NCBI RefSeq assembly: GCF_024170285.1
Contig: NZ_JALJXV010000006.1
Location: forward strand, 62,001 to 126,000
DNA length: 64,000 bases
Source: Natronocella acetinitrilica
GTDB taxonomy: Bacteria; Pseudomonadota; Gammaproteobacteria; Nitrococcales; Aquisalimonadaceae
Direction: 5' to 3'
Position numbers and translations under genes: made by a program
Shown here: positions 43,166-51,341 of the stretch, one piece after another
Numbering within the stretch: the stretch's first letter is position 1
Layout: every line of letters begins with the position of its first letter
Notes under the pieces: generated by a model
What the model saw: the letters and a program-made list of their open reading frames with translations, nothing else
The model's database searches: none
What the model was told of the DNA's origin: nothing

Positions 43166-43964
43166 AGGCACCATGGGCCGCCACGCGAAACCCCTCCCCT
43201 TGTGAGCCAGGCGACGGCTTATAGAGCGCCTGCTTTAAGATGGCGGTGGCCGCTTTTCGATCAACGTTAAATCTGAACACCGCCAGCTGGACCGTCGGCA
43301 AGAACTTTCCCGGTTCTTCAGGCCATAAAGTGTTTGCTTCGATCATGATGGCCCGCTCTTCAAGGTCCAATTTTCCAGCCAGCTCTATATTCCGGACCTT
43401 CCCCAACGACCTGTCACTGGTCAAATCGATCGCGGCCGCAAAGGTGCATCCGGTGCCGCTGCGAGCGCTGCCAGATATCACCACATCCGAATACCTGCTG
43501 TGGTTGCGCTTCAACCGGAGATCGCCGACGGTAAGCGGCGGCAGCGTCTCCGGCGGCTCATCCTGTAACTCGTTCGAATCTCCCAACCACAAAAAGCGAT
43601 ATAGCCTCCCCTGTCGAGTCCACTGCGGATAATCCGTCACCGGCTTCCCGTTGGTCCACCTGCGGTATTGAACTTGCTGCTCCCAACCAGATTCGAAGAG
43701 CTTGTTTGTATCCCCCTCGATGACCCCCCGCTTCCTTTCCGGCAGATAAACCTCTATGCGGTCCGGCGAGTAACCCGCTCTCGGCCAAAGGCCATAAGGG
43801 TTGGCGTCTGCGTAGAGCACGTCTCCCTGCTCGAACGAACAACACGCCAACGCCCGGCGATACGCAACGGGAACCGCCCAGGTAAAACTCGGATAGAACT
43901 CAATCTTCACCACCTGCCTTCTGCCAGCTGCACGACAAGTCATTAACGTAGCCGAGACCGTCAC
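43158..43964 (-). CDS. Immunity-region protein, unknown function
   Basis: 268 residues (the start is uncertain; a start near MTCRAAGRRQ or the GTG before KIEFYPSF is possible). No motif recognised; contains FYPSFTWAVPVAYRRALACC and LPPLTVGDLRLKRNHSRYSD. It converges on the WYL-like gene with an eight-base overlap, and its 5' end lies about 20 bases from the second operator pair, so it is probably CI-controlled or a lysogeny gene. Confidence 0.6.
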   Translation of the reverse strand: MTVSATLMTCRAAGRRQVVKIEFYPSFTWAVPVAYRRALACCSFEQGDVLYADANPYGLWPRAGYSPDRIEVYLPERKRGVIEGDTNKLFESGWEQQVQYRRWTNGKPVTDYPQWTRQGRLYRFLWLGDSNELQDEPPETLPPLTVGDLRLKRNHSRYSDVVISGSARSGTGCTFAAAIDLTSDRSLGKVRNIELAGKLDLEERAIMIEANTLWPEEPGKFLPTVQLAVFRFNVDRKAATAILKQALYKPSPGSQGEGFRVAAHGAFI

Positions 43965-43984
43965 CGAGCAGCGACAAGCATGGA

Positions 43985-44022
43985 TAGCATTTTGCTCTTG
44001 TGCAGTGAATAGCTTTTTGCTA
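43985..44022. promoter_or_regulatory. Second operator pair before the early operon
   Basis: TAGCATTTTGCTC (43985-43997) and TAGCTTTTTGCTA (44010-44022), the same TAGC-N5-GCTA pattern as at 41729-41793, starts 25 bases apart. They lie between the divergent genes at 43964 and 44051, so CI bound here would silence the rightward early operon. Confidence 0.8.
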
Positions 44023-44050
44023 GCTTGGCATCGTCATGAAGGAGAACGCC

Positions 44051-44350
44051 ATGCCAGGCCTTTCAGAGATCCAGACCCACAAAGTCACATCCTGGGTGCC
44101 GGTTGAACACGCCGCACCGGACGGGGTGAGTGACGCTGCGCGCATAACGGGGAAGGTGTTTTGGCAGCCCCTGCTTTTGGGCCGCGATGGATGCTGGGTT
44201 GCTGAGGAATACATTCGCCTCTTCTGGTGCCTGCACGGTGCCGCGATACAGGCCAGCAATTGCCCTGATGACGTTGCGTGGCTTGGATATCTGGCTGACA
44301 CGATGAACAGCCTCGCCGCCGCGGCTCGCCGCAGGGAGCTCGCGGCATGA
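44051..44350 (+). CDS. First gene of rightward early operon, unknown
   Basis: 99 residues. I choose the ATG at 44051 because AAGGAG lies seven bases before it; the ATG at 44036 is part of that leader. The protein (HKVTSWVPVEHAAPDGVSD...) has no recognised family. It overlaps the next gene by four bases. Confidence 0.65.
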   Translation: MPGLSEIQTHKVTSWVPVEHAAPDGVSDAARITGKVFWQPLLLGRDGCWVAEEYIRLFWCLHGAAIQASNCPDDVAWLGYLADTMNSLAAAARRRELAA

Positions 44351-44526
44351 GCAGACAAGACGGCGAACGCCAACTGCGGCACATCCGCGAGGTGCTGATG
44401 GCAACGGTCATCCCGCACCTGGTGGCGCGGTACCAAACCCACGCTGAGGGTGTTGGGGCGGTCGGGGCGGAACCCCGGCCTGCCCCGTTTCTCTCGGCCA
44501 AGAACTCCACGGAGGCCCAACGATGA
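44347..44526 (+). CDS. Small early protein
   Basis: 59 residues (MSRQDGERQLRHIREVLM...), helical and then proline-rich. ATGA overlaps at both ends with neighbours indicate coupled translation. Function unknown. Confidence 0.6.
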   Translation: MSRQDGERQLRHIREVLMATVIPHLVARYQTHAEGVGAVGAEPRPAPFLSAKNSTEAQR

Positions 44527-44783
44527 GTGACTCCGATCTTGCCACCCTTAAAAGTCACTTTCCGGACACGAAGGTTCTTCGCGGCGGATTGATTGCTCAC
44601 CGATACGCCGTGATCACAGAGGACGACGGATATCCAGTCGCTGGCGGATCTACGCCGCAGATTGCGATTCGTCGGGCGGTTGACACGCTGCGCCGCGGCG
44701 GCTCACTGCCACCGACGCCGACCACCCCAGCCCGTGACCACCAGCCACGTACAGGAGGGCGCCATGCCCCGCATCACGATTGA
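44523..44783 (+). CDS. Small early protein
   Basis: 86 residues. The first 60 residues look folded (LKSHFPDTKVLRGGLIAHRY, then PQIAIRRAVDTLRRGG), and the tail is histidine- and proline-rich where it overlaps the next start by 20 bases. Resembles small phage proteins annotated only as hypothetical. Confidence 0.6.
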   Translation: MSDSDLATLKSHFPDTKVLRGGLIAHRYAVITEDDGYPVAGGSTPQIAIRRAVDTLRRGGSLPPTPTTPARDHQPRTGGRHAPHHD

Positions 44784-45018
44784 TCTGCCCGATGGGCACG
44801 ACCCGCGCCTGGTTGACCTGCACGCGATGGCCGAGGCCATTGGCTGCCTGATCCGCTCCGTGAATCACGCAGAGCACCACTTTCGGTTCATCCCTCGCGA
44901 AGCGCCGCGGCGGGCGAGTGGTGAGCGCAACGTGGTGCGCCTGCCGGTAACGGCACGTCGTTCGAAGGTCGGCTATTTCGGCCGCATTGGTGGCCGCGGA
45001 CCTGACGACGTGGCGTGA
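44764..45018 (+). CDS. Small early protein
   Basis: 84 residues from an ATG after CAGGAGG. It begins PRITIDLPDGHDPRLVDLHA and has a basic C-terminal half. It overlaps the following gene by four bases (GTGA). No function recognised. Confidence 0.62.
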   Translation: MPRITIDLPDGHDPRLVDLHAMAEAIGCLIRSVNHAEHHFRFIPREAPRRASGERNVVRLPVTARRSKVGYFGRIGGRGPDDVA

Positions 45019-45299
45019 GCCTGGGGCACTGGCAAGGGGTTTTCGACGTGCTTGTGATCGACACCACGCCCGGCGCCGATGGCCCGTTTGCACCGCCTGA
45101 GCACTGGCAGGGCGACAGGGCGGCCTACAAGACGCTGATACGCGAGCGCTACAGCCGCAACCGGGGCGCACACCAGCAGATTGAGACAACCGCCCGGCTG
45201 ACCGGCCACGCTATCACCGGGCCCTACGCCGAGTATGCGCGCCAGATCATCGAGGCGGTGCGCGCAACACGCATTCGACGGGAGGCTGAACGCACATGA
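45015..45299 (+). CDS. Small early protein
   Basis: 94 residues from a GTG start overlapping the previous stop (GTGA). Contains DVLVIDTTPGADGPF and a long basic helix (YKTLIRERYSRNRGAHQQIE). Overlaps the peptidase gene by four bases. Unknown function. Confidence 0.58.
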   Translation: MSLGHWQGVFDVLVIDTTPGADGPFAPPEHWQGDRAAYKTLIRERYSRNRGAHQQIETTARLTGHAITGPYAEYARQIIEAVRATRIRREAERT

Positions 45300-45694
45300 T
45301 TTATGGCCCCGATGGACAGGTTCTTTTCTCCGAAGACGAACTCAAGTGCAAGGGCAGTGGCCTGGTGGCGCTCGCGCCGAACTTCGCGCAGCGGTTGCTT
45401 TTGCTGCGGCTACAGCTTGATGAGCCAATGATCGTAAACAGCTGCTGCCGCAGCGCCGCGCGCAACCGAGCGGTCGGCGGCCACCCCCGCAGCCTGCACG
45501 TGTATGACGAGTCCCACTGGGAGACCGGAGGCTGCTGCGCGATCGATATTGGCACGCGGGACGCCGCGTATCGGGCCCGGCTTATCCGCCTGGCGCTCGA
45601 CACCGGTTGGTCTGTGGGGCTGCACGCCGCATTCGTCCACCTGGACCGGCGCAGCGACTACACCGGCATGCCCCAGGCGGTTTTCCCGTACTGA
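45296..45694 (+). CDS. M15-type peptidase, possible endolysin
   Basis: 132 residues. Zinc ligands of the D-alanyl-D-alanine carboxypeptidase M15 group can be placed: His68 in RSLHVYD, Asp84 in GGCCAIDIG and His115 in FVHLDRR, with Asp117 nearby. It would cleave peptidoglycan peptides. The linker between His68 and Asp84 is longer than in the classical motif. It is odd in lying in the early operon, not with late lysis genes. Confidence 0.78.
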   Translation: MIYGPDGQVLFSEDELKCKGSGLVALAPNFAQRLLLLRLQLDEPMIVNSCCRSAARNRAVGGHPRSLHVYDESHWETGGCCAIDIGTRDAAYRARLIRLALDTGWSVGLHAAFVHLDRRSDYTGMPQAVFPY

Positions 45695-46566
45695 TGGGCG
45701 ACTACGAAGCCAAACCCGCGCGGTGGCGACACCCGCCGGGCGACTACAAGCCGCCGCAGCCCTACATCCGCCCGGGCAGCGATCACAGCCACATGCCGCA
45801 TAGCTATGAGGACGACATGGCGAAGAAAGGCACCCTTGAAGCACTGAGCCCAACCGATCGGCGCGCGCTGATCGTGCAGAAGGTCGACACGAAGGCCTAC
45901 AGCCGGGGCGAGCTGGTTACGGAGTTAAACGCGGCCCACGCGAAGACCGTCGACAACGCCCTCGCGCAGCTGCGGGCCGACGGCACCGTGGTGACGCAAA
46001 CCGTGTTCAACAATGGGCTTCGCTACCTGAGCGCGCGCCTCGCCGAAACGCGCGGCGTGAACCCGGTGAACCGGGATGCCGCCGCACCGGCCGCGGATAG
46101 CCCGCCCGCCGACGAGAAACCCACGGAAGCGGAACGCACCTGCCCTGATTGCAAGGGTGAGGGCGAGGCCCCGCGCTCGCTCGCCGGTGCGTGCGTGCCG
46201 TGCCCAACCTGCGACGCCACGGGCCAGCTTGCAGAAGCGACCGAGGCGCAGCCCGACGACCGCAGCCGGAAGACACCGCGCGCCGCCCGAGATCAATACC
46301 TCGATGACGAGGCCGTCCAGGAGCGGGAGGAGATCGCGGACGTAGCCGCCTTCGCACCGCTGACCGCCGACCAGCAGCGCGAACTCAACGCCGCGATGCC
46401 ACCGGCCCGCGTCGAGCCGGTCACCAACGGCATCGACCGCCTCGCCGTCAGCCACGAGGGCTGCCTGCTGCTGTGGGTAGACGGCCAGCTGATCGAGATC
46501 GACAACCCCACCACCAGGGGCATCCACAAGATGCTCGACCTCAATGCTGCCCTGGTCAACGGATAA
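45694..46566 (+). CDS. Early protein with winged-helix and zinc-knuckle regions
   Basis: 290 residues from an ATG overlapping the previous stop (TGATG). After about 40 proline-rich residues comes a winged-helix-like segment (SPTDRRALIVQKVDTKAYSR to LRADGTVVTQ), then a DnaJ-like CPDCKGEGE...CPTCDATGQ zinc knuckle pair, then an acidic region and a C-terminal domain. An internal start at MAKKGTLEAL is possible. Function unknown. Confidence 0.65.
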   Translation: MGDYEAKPARWRHPPGDYKPPQPYIRPGSDHSHMPHSYEDDMAKKGTLEALSPTDRRALIVQKVDTKAYSRGELVTELNAAHAKTVDNALAQLRADGTVVTQTVFNNGLRYLSARLAETRGVNPVNRDAAAPAADSPPADEKPTEAERTCPDCKGEGEAPRSLAGACVPCPTCDATGQLAEATEAQPDDRSRKTPRAARDQYLDDEAVQEREEIADVAAFAPLTADQQRELNAAMPPARVEPVTNGIDRLAVSHEGCLLLWVDGQLIEIDNPTTRGIHKMLDLNAALVNG

Positions 46567-46581
46567 GGAGCTGATCACCAC

Positions 46582-47082
46582 ATGGACACACGCGACCAAC
46601 AACGCAGTGCGCGCCTCGCTGGCGTTATCCAGCTGCTGGCTGACATGGGCGAGCCGAATGTGGATGCCGCTGCCCTACTGCACGCCCTGCAGCAGGCCGG
46701 CTGGACGCCGCCCGACGGTCATCTGGGTGGACTTCGCGCGGAAGCGAAGAAAACACCTCCGATGAACGCCATCGACTACCTGCAGGCCGCCGCATTCGAG
46801 ATGGATTCCCGCGCCAAGCAGCGCGACACCCCCGAGGGCGAGCGCTCGATGGCCGGCGCGGTGCGGGCGTTCAACGCCCTGTACCACGGCCAGATCGAGC
46901 ACCGCCTCATGTCGGGCCTGCCGCCGCTCAGCGAGACCCACGGGTGGGAGCTGCAAAGCCTGCTCAAAAAATCCCGCGCGGCTCAGGGCGCCTACCACGC
47001 GGACGACTACGTCGACGACGTCGGTTACGTCGCGCTGGCGGCCGAGTGCGCCGCCCGGGAGCAAGCGGAGAACCCGGCATGA
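46582..47082 (+). CDS. Phage protein with DUF6378-like domain
   Basis: 166 residues. The C-terminal part, RSMAGAVRAFNALYHG followed by LKKSRAAQGAYHADDYVDD, is the pattern of the phage domain I know as DUF6378; the first ~55 residues are a separate helical region. Role unknown; common in early regions of temperate phages. Confidence 0.72.
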   Translation: MDTRDQQRSARLAGVIQLLADMGEPNVDAAALLHALQQAGWTPPDGHLGGLRAEAKKTPPMNAIDYLQAAAFEMDSRAKQRDTPEGERSMAGAVRAFNALYHGQIEHRLMSGLPPLSETHGWELQSLLKKSRAAQGAYHADDYVDDVGYVALAAECAAREQAENPA

Positions 47083-47327
47083 GCACCGACGCACGCCCAC
47101 TGCGCACCGCCTACCTGCGGTGGCGCGCGGCACGGCGCATCGTCGCGGCCGCCAACACCATGGCCGACCCGGCGGCCAGGTCATTCGCCATACGCACGCT
47201 CAACAAGCGCCGGGCGCACTACCGCCGCGTGCTGGCAGCCGCAGAGCGCTGGCTGGCCACGCGGCGCGAAGCGGGGACGAACATTGCGAGTAGCCCCCAC
47301 CACGGGGGCCACCAGCGGGCGGTGTGA
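47079..47327 (+). CDS. Small basic early protein
   Basis: 82 residues, arginine-rich helices (TLNKRRAHYRRVLAAAERWL). ATGA overlap with the previous gene. It might bind nucleic acid because of its charge, but nothing more can be said. Confidence 0.6.
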   Translation: MSTDARPLRTAYLRWRAARRIVAAANTMADPAARSFAIRTLNKRRAHYRRVLAAAERWLATRREAGTNIASSPHHGGHQRAV

Positions 47328-47603
47328 TAACACCCGCAGCGGTGAATGGGGCGAGACCTCACCCCCAGGCCACCGCCGGAGGCGCACGTCACGCGCAGCA
47401 CGGCACCGCGACACGGGGTTTACTCCTTCCCCCACGCCGCGACTCCAACCGCCGCCACCTGGTGGGCCCGTGCAAGTGGTGGGGTGGCTGCTAGCCATCT
47501 GCATTCCAGGAGGGCGGCTGGCATCCGCCGACACAACTGCCCGATTGGCCGGCTCCACCACCTAATGACCGTGGCACCGGCAGCTTTAACGAGAGGGAGA
47601 ACC
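47328..47603. other. Gap before the antisense cassette
   Basis: About 275 bases without a convincing gene. It ends with GAGAGGGAGAACC and an ATG at 47604 reading MTRL, a well-formed gene start that runs straight into the antisense gene. This looks like the displaced beginning of the small gene now starting MTRF at 48275. Confidence 0.5.
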
Positions 47604-47615
47604 ATGACGAGATTG

Positions 47616-48245
47616 CTAGTTTTTCGCCTCACCTGTCGGCGCACGGAACGAAAGCTCTCGCAGGCGCGGCGCTTTTTGCTCCGCCTCAAGTGCAAATTCT
47701 TTGGCGTCGCTCCATCCCATACTCACTTCCTCACGAAGGCGACCGAACACGCGAGATTTTTTCATTTCGTCATAGGCCAAGGCTGGGTATCGAGGATCCT
47801 CCGGGTGCCCGAAGGTTGTCTCGAGAATTTGCATCACTGTTCGAAATCGAACAAGGGTGCTCGCATAGAGCGAAGCAGCGTCAGCATGGAGGTCAGCGAC
47901 AATTTTATAGCGGCTCTCCGCAACCGACCGAGGAAGTGTTCCGCTCAACTCGTCATTGCCATACGCAACATTCCTCAAAAGTGTCGACTGCAATGGATCC
48001 TCAACCTTCTGGAGTTCGAGGACCAATTGTCCGAACAGATGATCCAACAAGCGCACCTCGTGATAAAGGGCCTGCAACGCCACGACATGCCGCTTCTCAA
48101 GGGTCTGGAAATCCTTAATTTCCTGTCTTCGCAGCTGCCACTGCGGCAAAACGATCGCAACTACCACAGCTGTAAGCGTGAGGGCTGCGTGGACCCATGC
48201 GGCCCAATTAACACCTTGCCCGACCAATTCGACTTCTATTGGCAT
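47616..48245 (-). CDS. Antisense membrane-anchored coiled-coil protein
   Basis: 209 residues from the ATG at 48245 after GGGGGAG. One N-terminal membrane helix (WVHAALTLTAVVVAIVLPQW) then a long cytoplasmic helical domain. It is the only leftward gene in the early operon and is AT-richer than its neighbours, so it is an inserted accessory gene. Topology is like known phage-exclusion effectors, but there is no family match. Confidence 0.7.
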   Translation of the reverse strand: MPIEVELVGQGVNWAAWVHAALTLTAVVVAIVLPQWQLRRQEIKDFQTLEKRHVVALQALYHEVRLLDHLFGQLVLELQKVEDPLQSTLLRNVAYGNDELSGTLPRSVAESRYKIVADLHADAASLYASTLVRFRTVMQILETTFGHPEDPRYPALAYDEMKKSRVFGRLREEVSMGWSDAKEFALEAEQKAPRLRELSFRAPTGEAKN

Positions 48246-48274
48246 TGTCACTCCCCCTCTCTCGGAGTCGCCCT

Positions 48275-48394
48275 ATGACTCGTTTCGCACATAACAGGGA
48301 TAGTCGCAACGACCGAAAACGCTCAATGATCGCGACAAAGATCTACGGGCTCCTCAGTCGGACGTTCAGCATCTACATCGGCGAAGTCGGCTGA
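48275..48394 (+). CDS. Small early peptide
   Basis: 39 residues, MTRFAHNRDSRNDRKRSMIA then a short amphipathic end. CGGAG lies eight bases before the ATG and the stop overlaps the next start (TGATG), which supports translation. The start resembles the orphan start at 47604. Confidence 0.55.
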   Translation: MTRFAHNRDSRNDRKRSMIATKIYGLLSRTFSIYIGEVG

Positions 48395-48969
48395 TGCTCC
48401 GCGCCCTCCTCTACGGCCTCACGGCCAACATGCCCTGCAAGCTGATCAGCAGGGACGGCTCGCCCTACCTAGAGCGCTACTTTGTGCGCCAGCTTGGCGA
48501 GCGCCGCATCTACCTGCACCGGTTCGTCAGCGGCGATGGCGACGTCGAGGTGCACGATCACCCGTGGAACGCCGTCTCCATTTGCCTGGTGGGCGGCTAC
48601 CTTGAGGAGCGCGTGCGCTGCCTGTCACCCGAAGGCGGGTGGATCAGCCATCACCGGCAGATCTTCCCAGGGCGGCCCAACCGCATCCGCGCGGGCGACT
48701 TCCACCGCATTCGCCACACCGAGCGCGACACCTGGACGCTGATCATCACGGGCCCCCTCGTGAGGCGGCGCTGCGGGCGGCCCAAAGGTTGGGGTTTCCT
48801 GCGTGCGCAGTTCGCGGAAACCAGCAGCCTCGAAACACACTACCCCACGGTCACCTACTACCAGCCCTTCCAGATGACGCACGACCGGGAGTGGTGGCTA
48901 GACGCACCACTGGGGCGTGATGCCGGCCGGGCGCCGCTCTACCGGCCTGGGCGAGAGGTGCGGGCATGA
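48394..48969 (+). CDS. Cupin-like phage protein
   Basis: 191 residues with the metal-binding cupin signature VHDHPW near residue 55 and a later RAGDFHRIRH that could supply the fourth ligand, consistent with a small-molecule or base-modifying enzyme. Located directly before the methyltransferase and overlapping it by four bases. Function unproven. Confidence 0.65.
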   Translation: MLRALLYGLTANMPCKLISRDGSPYLERYFVRQLGERRIYLHRFVSGDGDVEVHDHPWNAVSICLVGGYLEERVRCLSPEGGWISHHRQIFPGRPNRIRAGDFHRIRHTERDTWTLIITGPLVRRRCGRPKGWGFLRAQFAETSSLETHYPTVTYYQPFQMTHDREWWLDAPLGRDAGRAPLYRPGREVRA

Positions 48970-50414
48970 TGCAGCAGGGCCTCAACCTGGGCCACGAGAT
49001 CGTGGTGGATCTGTTCGCCGGCGGCGGTGGCGCCAGCCTGGGTATTGAGCAGGCCCTCGATCGGCCCGTGGACGTGGCCGTCAACCACGATCCGCAGGCC
49101 GTCGCGATGCACGCCGCGAACCACCCGGGCACCGAACACTTCTGCGAATCCGTGTTCCGCGTGCATCCCGTAGCGGTCACCCGCAATCAGCCAGTGGGCC
49201 TGCTGTGGGCCAGCCCCGACTGCACCCACCACAGCAAGGCCAAGGGCGGCAAGCCCGTCAGCAGCGGCCGGCGCGGACTCGCGTGGGTGGTCATCAAATG
49301 GGCCCGCCGGATACGGCCCCGGGTCATCATGCTGGAGAACGTCGAAGAGTTCGCCGACTGGGGGCCGCTAACGCCGGAAGGCATGCCCTGCGCGGTGCGC
49401 AAGGGCCAGACCTTCCGGCAATGGATCGCTCAGCTGGAACGCCTGGGCTACCAGGTAGAGGCCCGCGTGCTGCGCGCCTGCGATTACGGCGCCCCCACCA
49501 TCCGCAAGCGGCTGTTCGTCATCGCCCGGCGAGACGGACGCCCCATCGTGTGGCCAAAGCCGAGCCACGGCCCCGCAGAATCCATAGCCGTAAAGCGTCG
49601 GCGGCGACTGCCGTACCGCACGGCGGCAGAGTGCATCGACTGGAGCCTGCCCTGCCACTCCATCTTCGAGCGCAAACGCCCGCTGGCCGAGAACACCATG
49701 CGCCGCATCGCGCAGGGGATGAAGCGTTACGTCATCGAGGCAGCCGAGCCGTTCATTATCGCCATTGACCATGCCAGTGCACGCACTGGCTCGACATGGG
49801 CTGCGACCCAACCGCTGAGCACGATCACCACAGAAAACCGGCATGCACTGGTCACCGCCTTCCTCGCCAAGCACTACGGCGGCGTGATCGGGCACACCGT
49901 CGGCAGACCCATTGGCACCATCACGACGGTTGACCACCACAGCCTGGTTGCCGCCAGCATGGCTCCGTACATGATGACGATGCGAAACGCCGGCAAGCCC
50001 TTCAATGAGGCGGACAAGCCTCTGCACACGATAACCGCCGGCGGGGCACACATGTATGCAGTGGCCGCCTTCATGGCCCCCTACTACGGCAGCGGTAGCG
50101 GCGAGACTGGGCGAGACCTACGCCAGCCAGCCCCAACATGCACCACCAAAGACCGTCTGCAGCTGGTCACCGTCCAGATCGACGGCGCCACCTATGTCAT
50201 CACCGACATCGGCATGCGCATGCTCCAGCCCCGCGAGCTGTTCAACGCCAACGGCTTCCCGCCTGACTACGTCATCGACCAGGGCCCGGAAGGCAAGCCA
50301 CTGCCGAAATACGCACAGGTGCGCATGTGCGGCAACAGCGTCCCGCCGGTGTGGCCGCGTGCCCTGGTGTCGGCGAACTTCGCGCACGAGCAACAGCAAC
50401 GAGGTGCGGCATGA
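48966..50414 (+). CDS. C5-cytosine DNA methyltransferase, orphan
   Basis: 482 residues. Motif I DLFAGGGGASLG, motif IV SPDCTHHS with the catalytic Cys, motif VI LENVEEF, motif VIII RKRLFVIARR, and motif X CGNSVPP. The target-recognition region is between ~residues 200 and 430 and includes repeated TIT/AP-Y segments. No restriction gene is adjacent, so it likely protects phage DNA. Confidence 0.9.
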   Translation: MMQQGLNLGHEIVVDLFAGGGGASLGIEQALDRPVDVAVNHDPQAVAMHAANHPGTEHFCESVFRVHPVAVTRNQPVGLLWASPDCTHHSKAKGGKPVSSGRRGLAWVVIKWARRIRPRVIMLENVEEFADWGPLTPEGMPCAVRKGQTFRQWIAQLERLGYQVEARVLRACDYGAPTIRKRLFVIARRDGRPIVWPKPSHGPAESIAVKRRRRLPYRTAAECIDWSLPCHSIFERKRPLAENTMRRIAQGMKRYVIEAAEPFIIAIDHASARTGSTWAATQPLSTITTENRHALVTAFLAKHYGGVIGHTVGRPIGTITTVDHHSLVAASMAPYMMTMRNAGKPFNEADKPLHTITAGGAHMYAVAAFMAPYYGSGSGETGRDLRQPAPTCTTKDRLQLVTVQIDGATYVITDIGMRMLQPRELFNANGFPPDYVIDQGPEGKPLPKYAQVRMCGNSVPPVWPRALVSANFAHEQQQRGAA

Positions 50415-50635
50415 GTACCAGCATCGACGATCTTCGCCGCCAATACCGCTCGGTGTGGAACGAGATGGCCGCGGCCAGCGACGATCGCTACCGCGAGCTG
50501 CGGCCAACCATGCACCAGCTGGCTGATGCCCTTGAGGCTGCGGAAAAGCTGCGCGCCGATGACGAGCTGGAGCGGCTGCAGAGCGACCCGAGACGACAGC
50601 AGTTGGGGCTTTTTGAGGAGACCACACGAGCATGA
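50411..50635 (+). CDS. Small helical early protein
   Basis: 74 residues, charged coiled-coil (MHQLADALEAAEKLRADDEL) ending LGLFEETTRA. ATGA overlaps on both sides. Similar small proteins accompany phage methyltransferases; function unknown. Confidence 0.6.
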   Translation: MSTSIDDLRRQYRSVWNEMAAASDDRYRELRPTMHQLADALEAAEKLRADDELERLQSDPRRQQLGLFEETTRA

Positions 50636-51138
50636 TCACCAGCAGCCACCGCAAACTCCAACGCCTCCATGCGCGGTGGCGCGTGTGGCGAAACGTCGGC
50701 GAAGACCTCAACCGCCGCGCATCCGTGGAAGCTCAGCTGTTCAGCATGGCCAGCGGCAAAAGTCCCCTCCCAGACGCGGACAAATGCCGTGAACTGGCAC
50801 TGAAGCTCGGCGTTCCGGATGCCTACCGGTCGACGCAACCGGAGCCCATGCCGGTCACTCACGAACAGCTGGCCATAACCGCACACAAGCTGTTCATCGG
50901 CTCGGGCCCAGGCGAAGACATGTGGTGCGAGCTAGACGATCAGGCCCTGCAATACAGCATGGGACTGCGAGTTGGGCAGCAGTGCCAGTTCTGCGACGAC
51001 CCCTACGGCCCCGACCAAACAGGTGAATGCGAAAAATGCGGCGCGGAAGTTCACGCAAATTGCCTCGACGCTTCGGTCGACCACGGCTCACTCTGCCCCT
51101 ACTGCTATGAGAGCCTGGACATGGAGGACACCGCGTAG
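50632..51138 (+). CDS. RING-like zinc finger protein
   Basis: 168 residues. The C-terminal 50 residues hold eight potential ligands in the order C-x2-C, C-x2-C, H-x2-C, C-x2-C (CQFC, CEKC, HANC, CPYC), matching a cross-brace RING/PHD-like finger. The N-terminal 100 residues are helical. Prokaryotic RING-type fingers are known but poorly understood; no ubiquitin-like partner is visible here. Confidence 0.65.
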   Translation: MITSSHRKLQRLHARWRVWRNVGEDLNRRASVEAQLFSMASGKSPLPDADKCRELALKLGVPDAYRSTQPEPMPVTHEQLAITAHKLFIGSGPGEDMWCELDDQALQYSMGLRVGQQCQFCDDPYGPDQTGECEKCGAEVHANCLDASVDHGSLCPYCYESLDMEDTA

Positions 51139-51140
51139 CC

Positions 51141-51341
51141 ATGTTCCTCACCGATGACGAGCTCGAAGAGTTAACCGGCTACAAGTCGCCCCCGAAACAG
51201 CGGGAGTGGCTTTTGTCTCGCCGATACGCCTTCGAGGTTAATGCGCGAAACAGGCCGAAGGTGCTGCGATCGGTAGTAGAACACCGGCTGGGCGGTGATA
51301 ACATCGATCGCCCGAGAGAGCCACGGCTGCGGCTGCCATGA
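51141..51341 (+). CDS. DUF4224 protein, putative excisionase partner
   Basis: 66 residues: FLTDDELEELTGYKSPPKQREWL is the DUF4224 signature. These proteins are found directly before phage integrases and are thought to bind DNA, perhaps as excisionases. It overlaps the integrase start by four bases. Confidence 0.82.
   Translation: MFLTDDELEELTGYKSPPKQREWLLSRRYAFEVNARNRPKVLRSVVEHRLGGDNIDRPREPRLRLP

Noticed and set aside
47346-48278. A 310-codon rightward frame over the antisense membrane gene
   Set aside because: The leftward gene has signal-like membrane helix, coiled coil and a good SD; the rightward frame has none. Only the short start at 47604 is kept as a remark.
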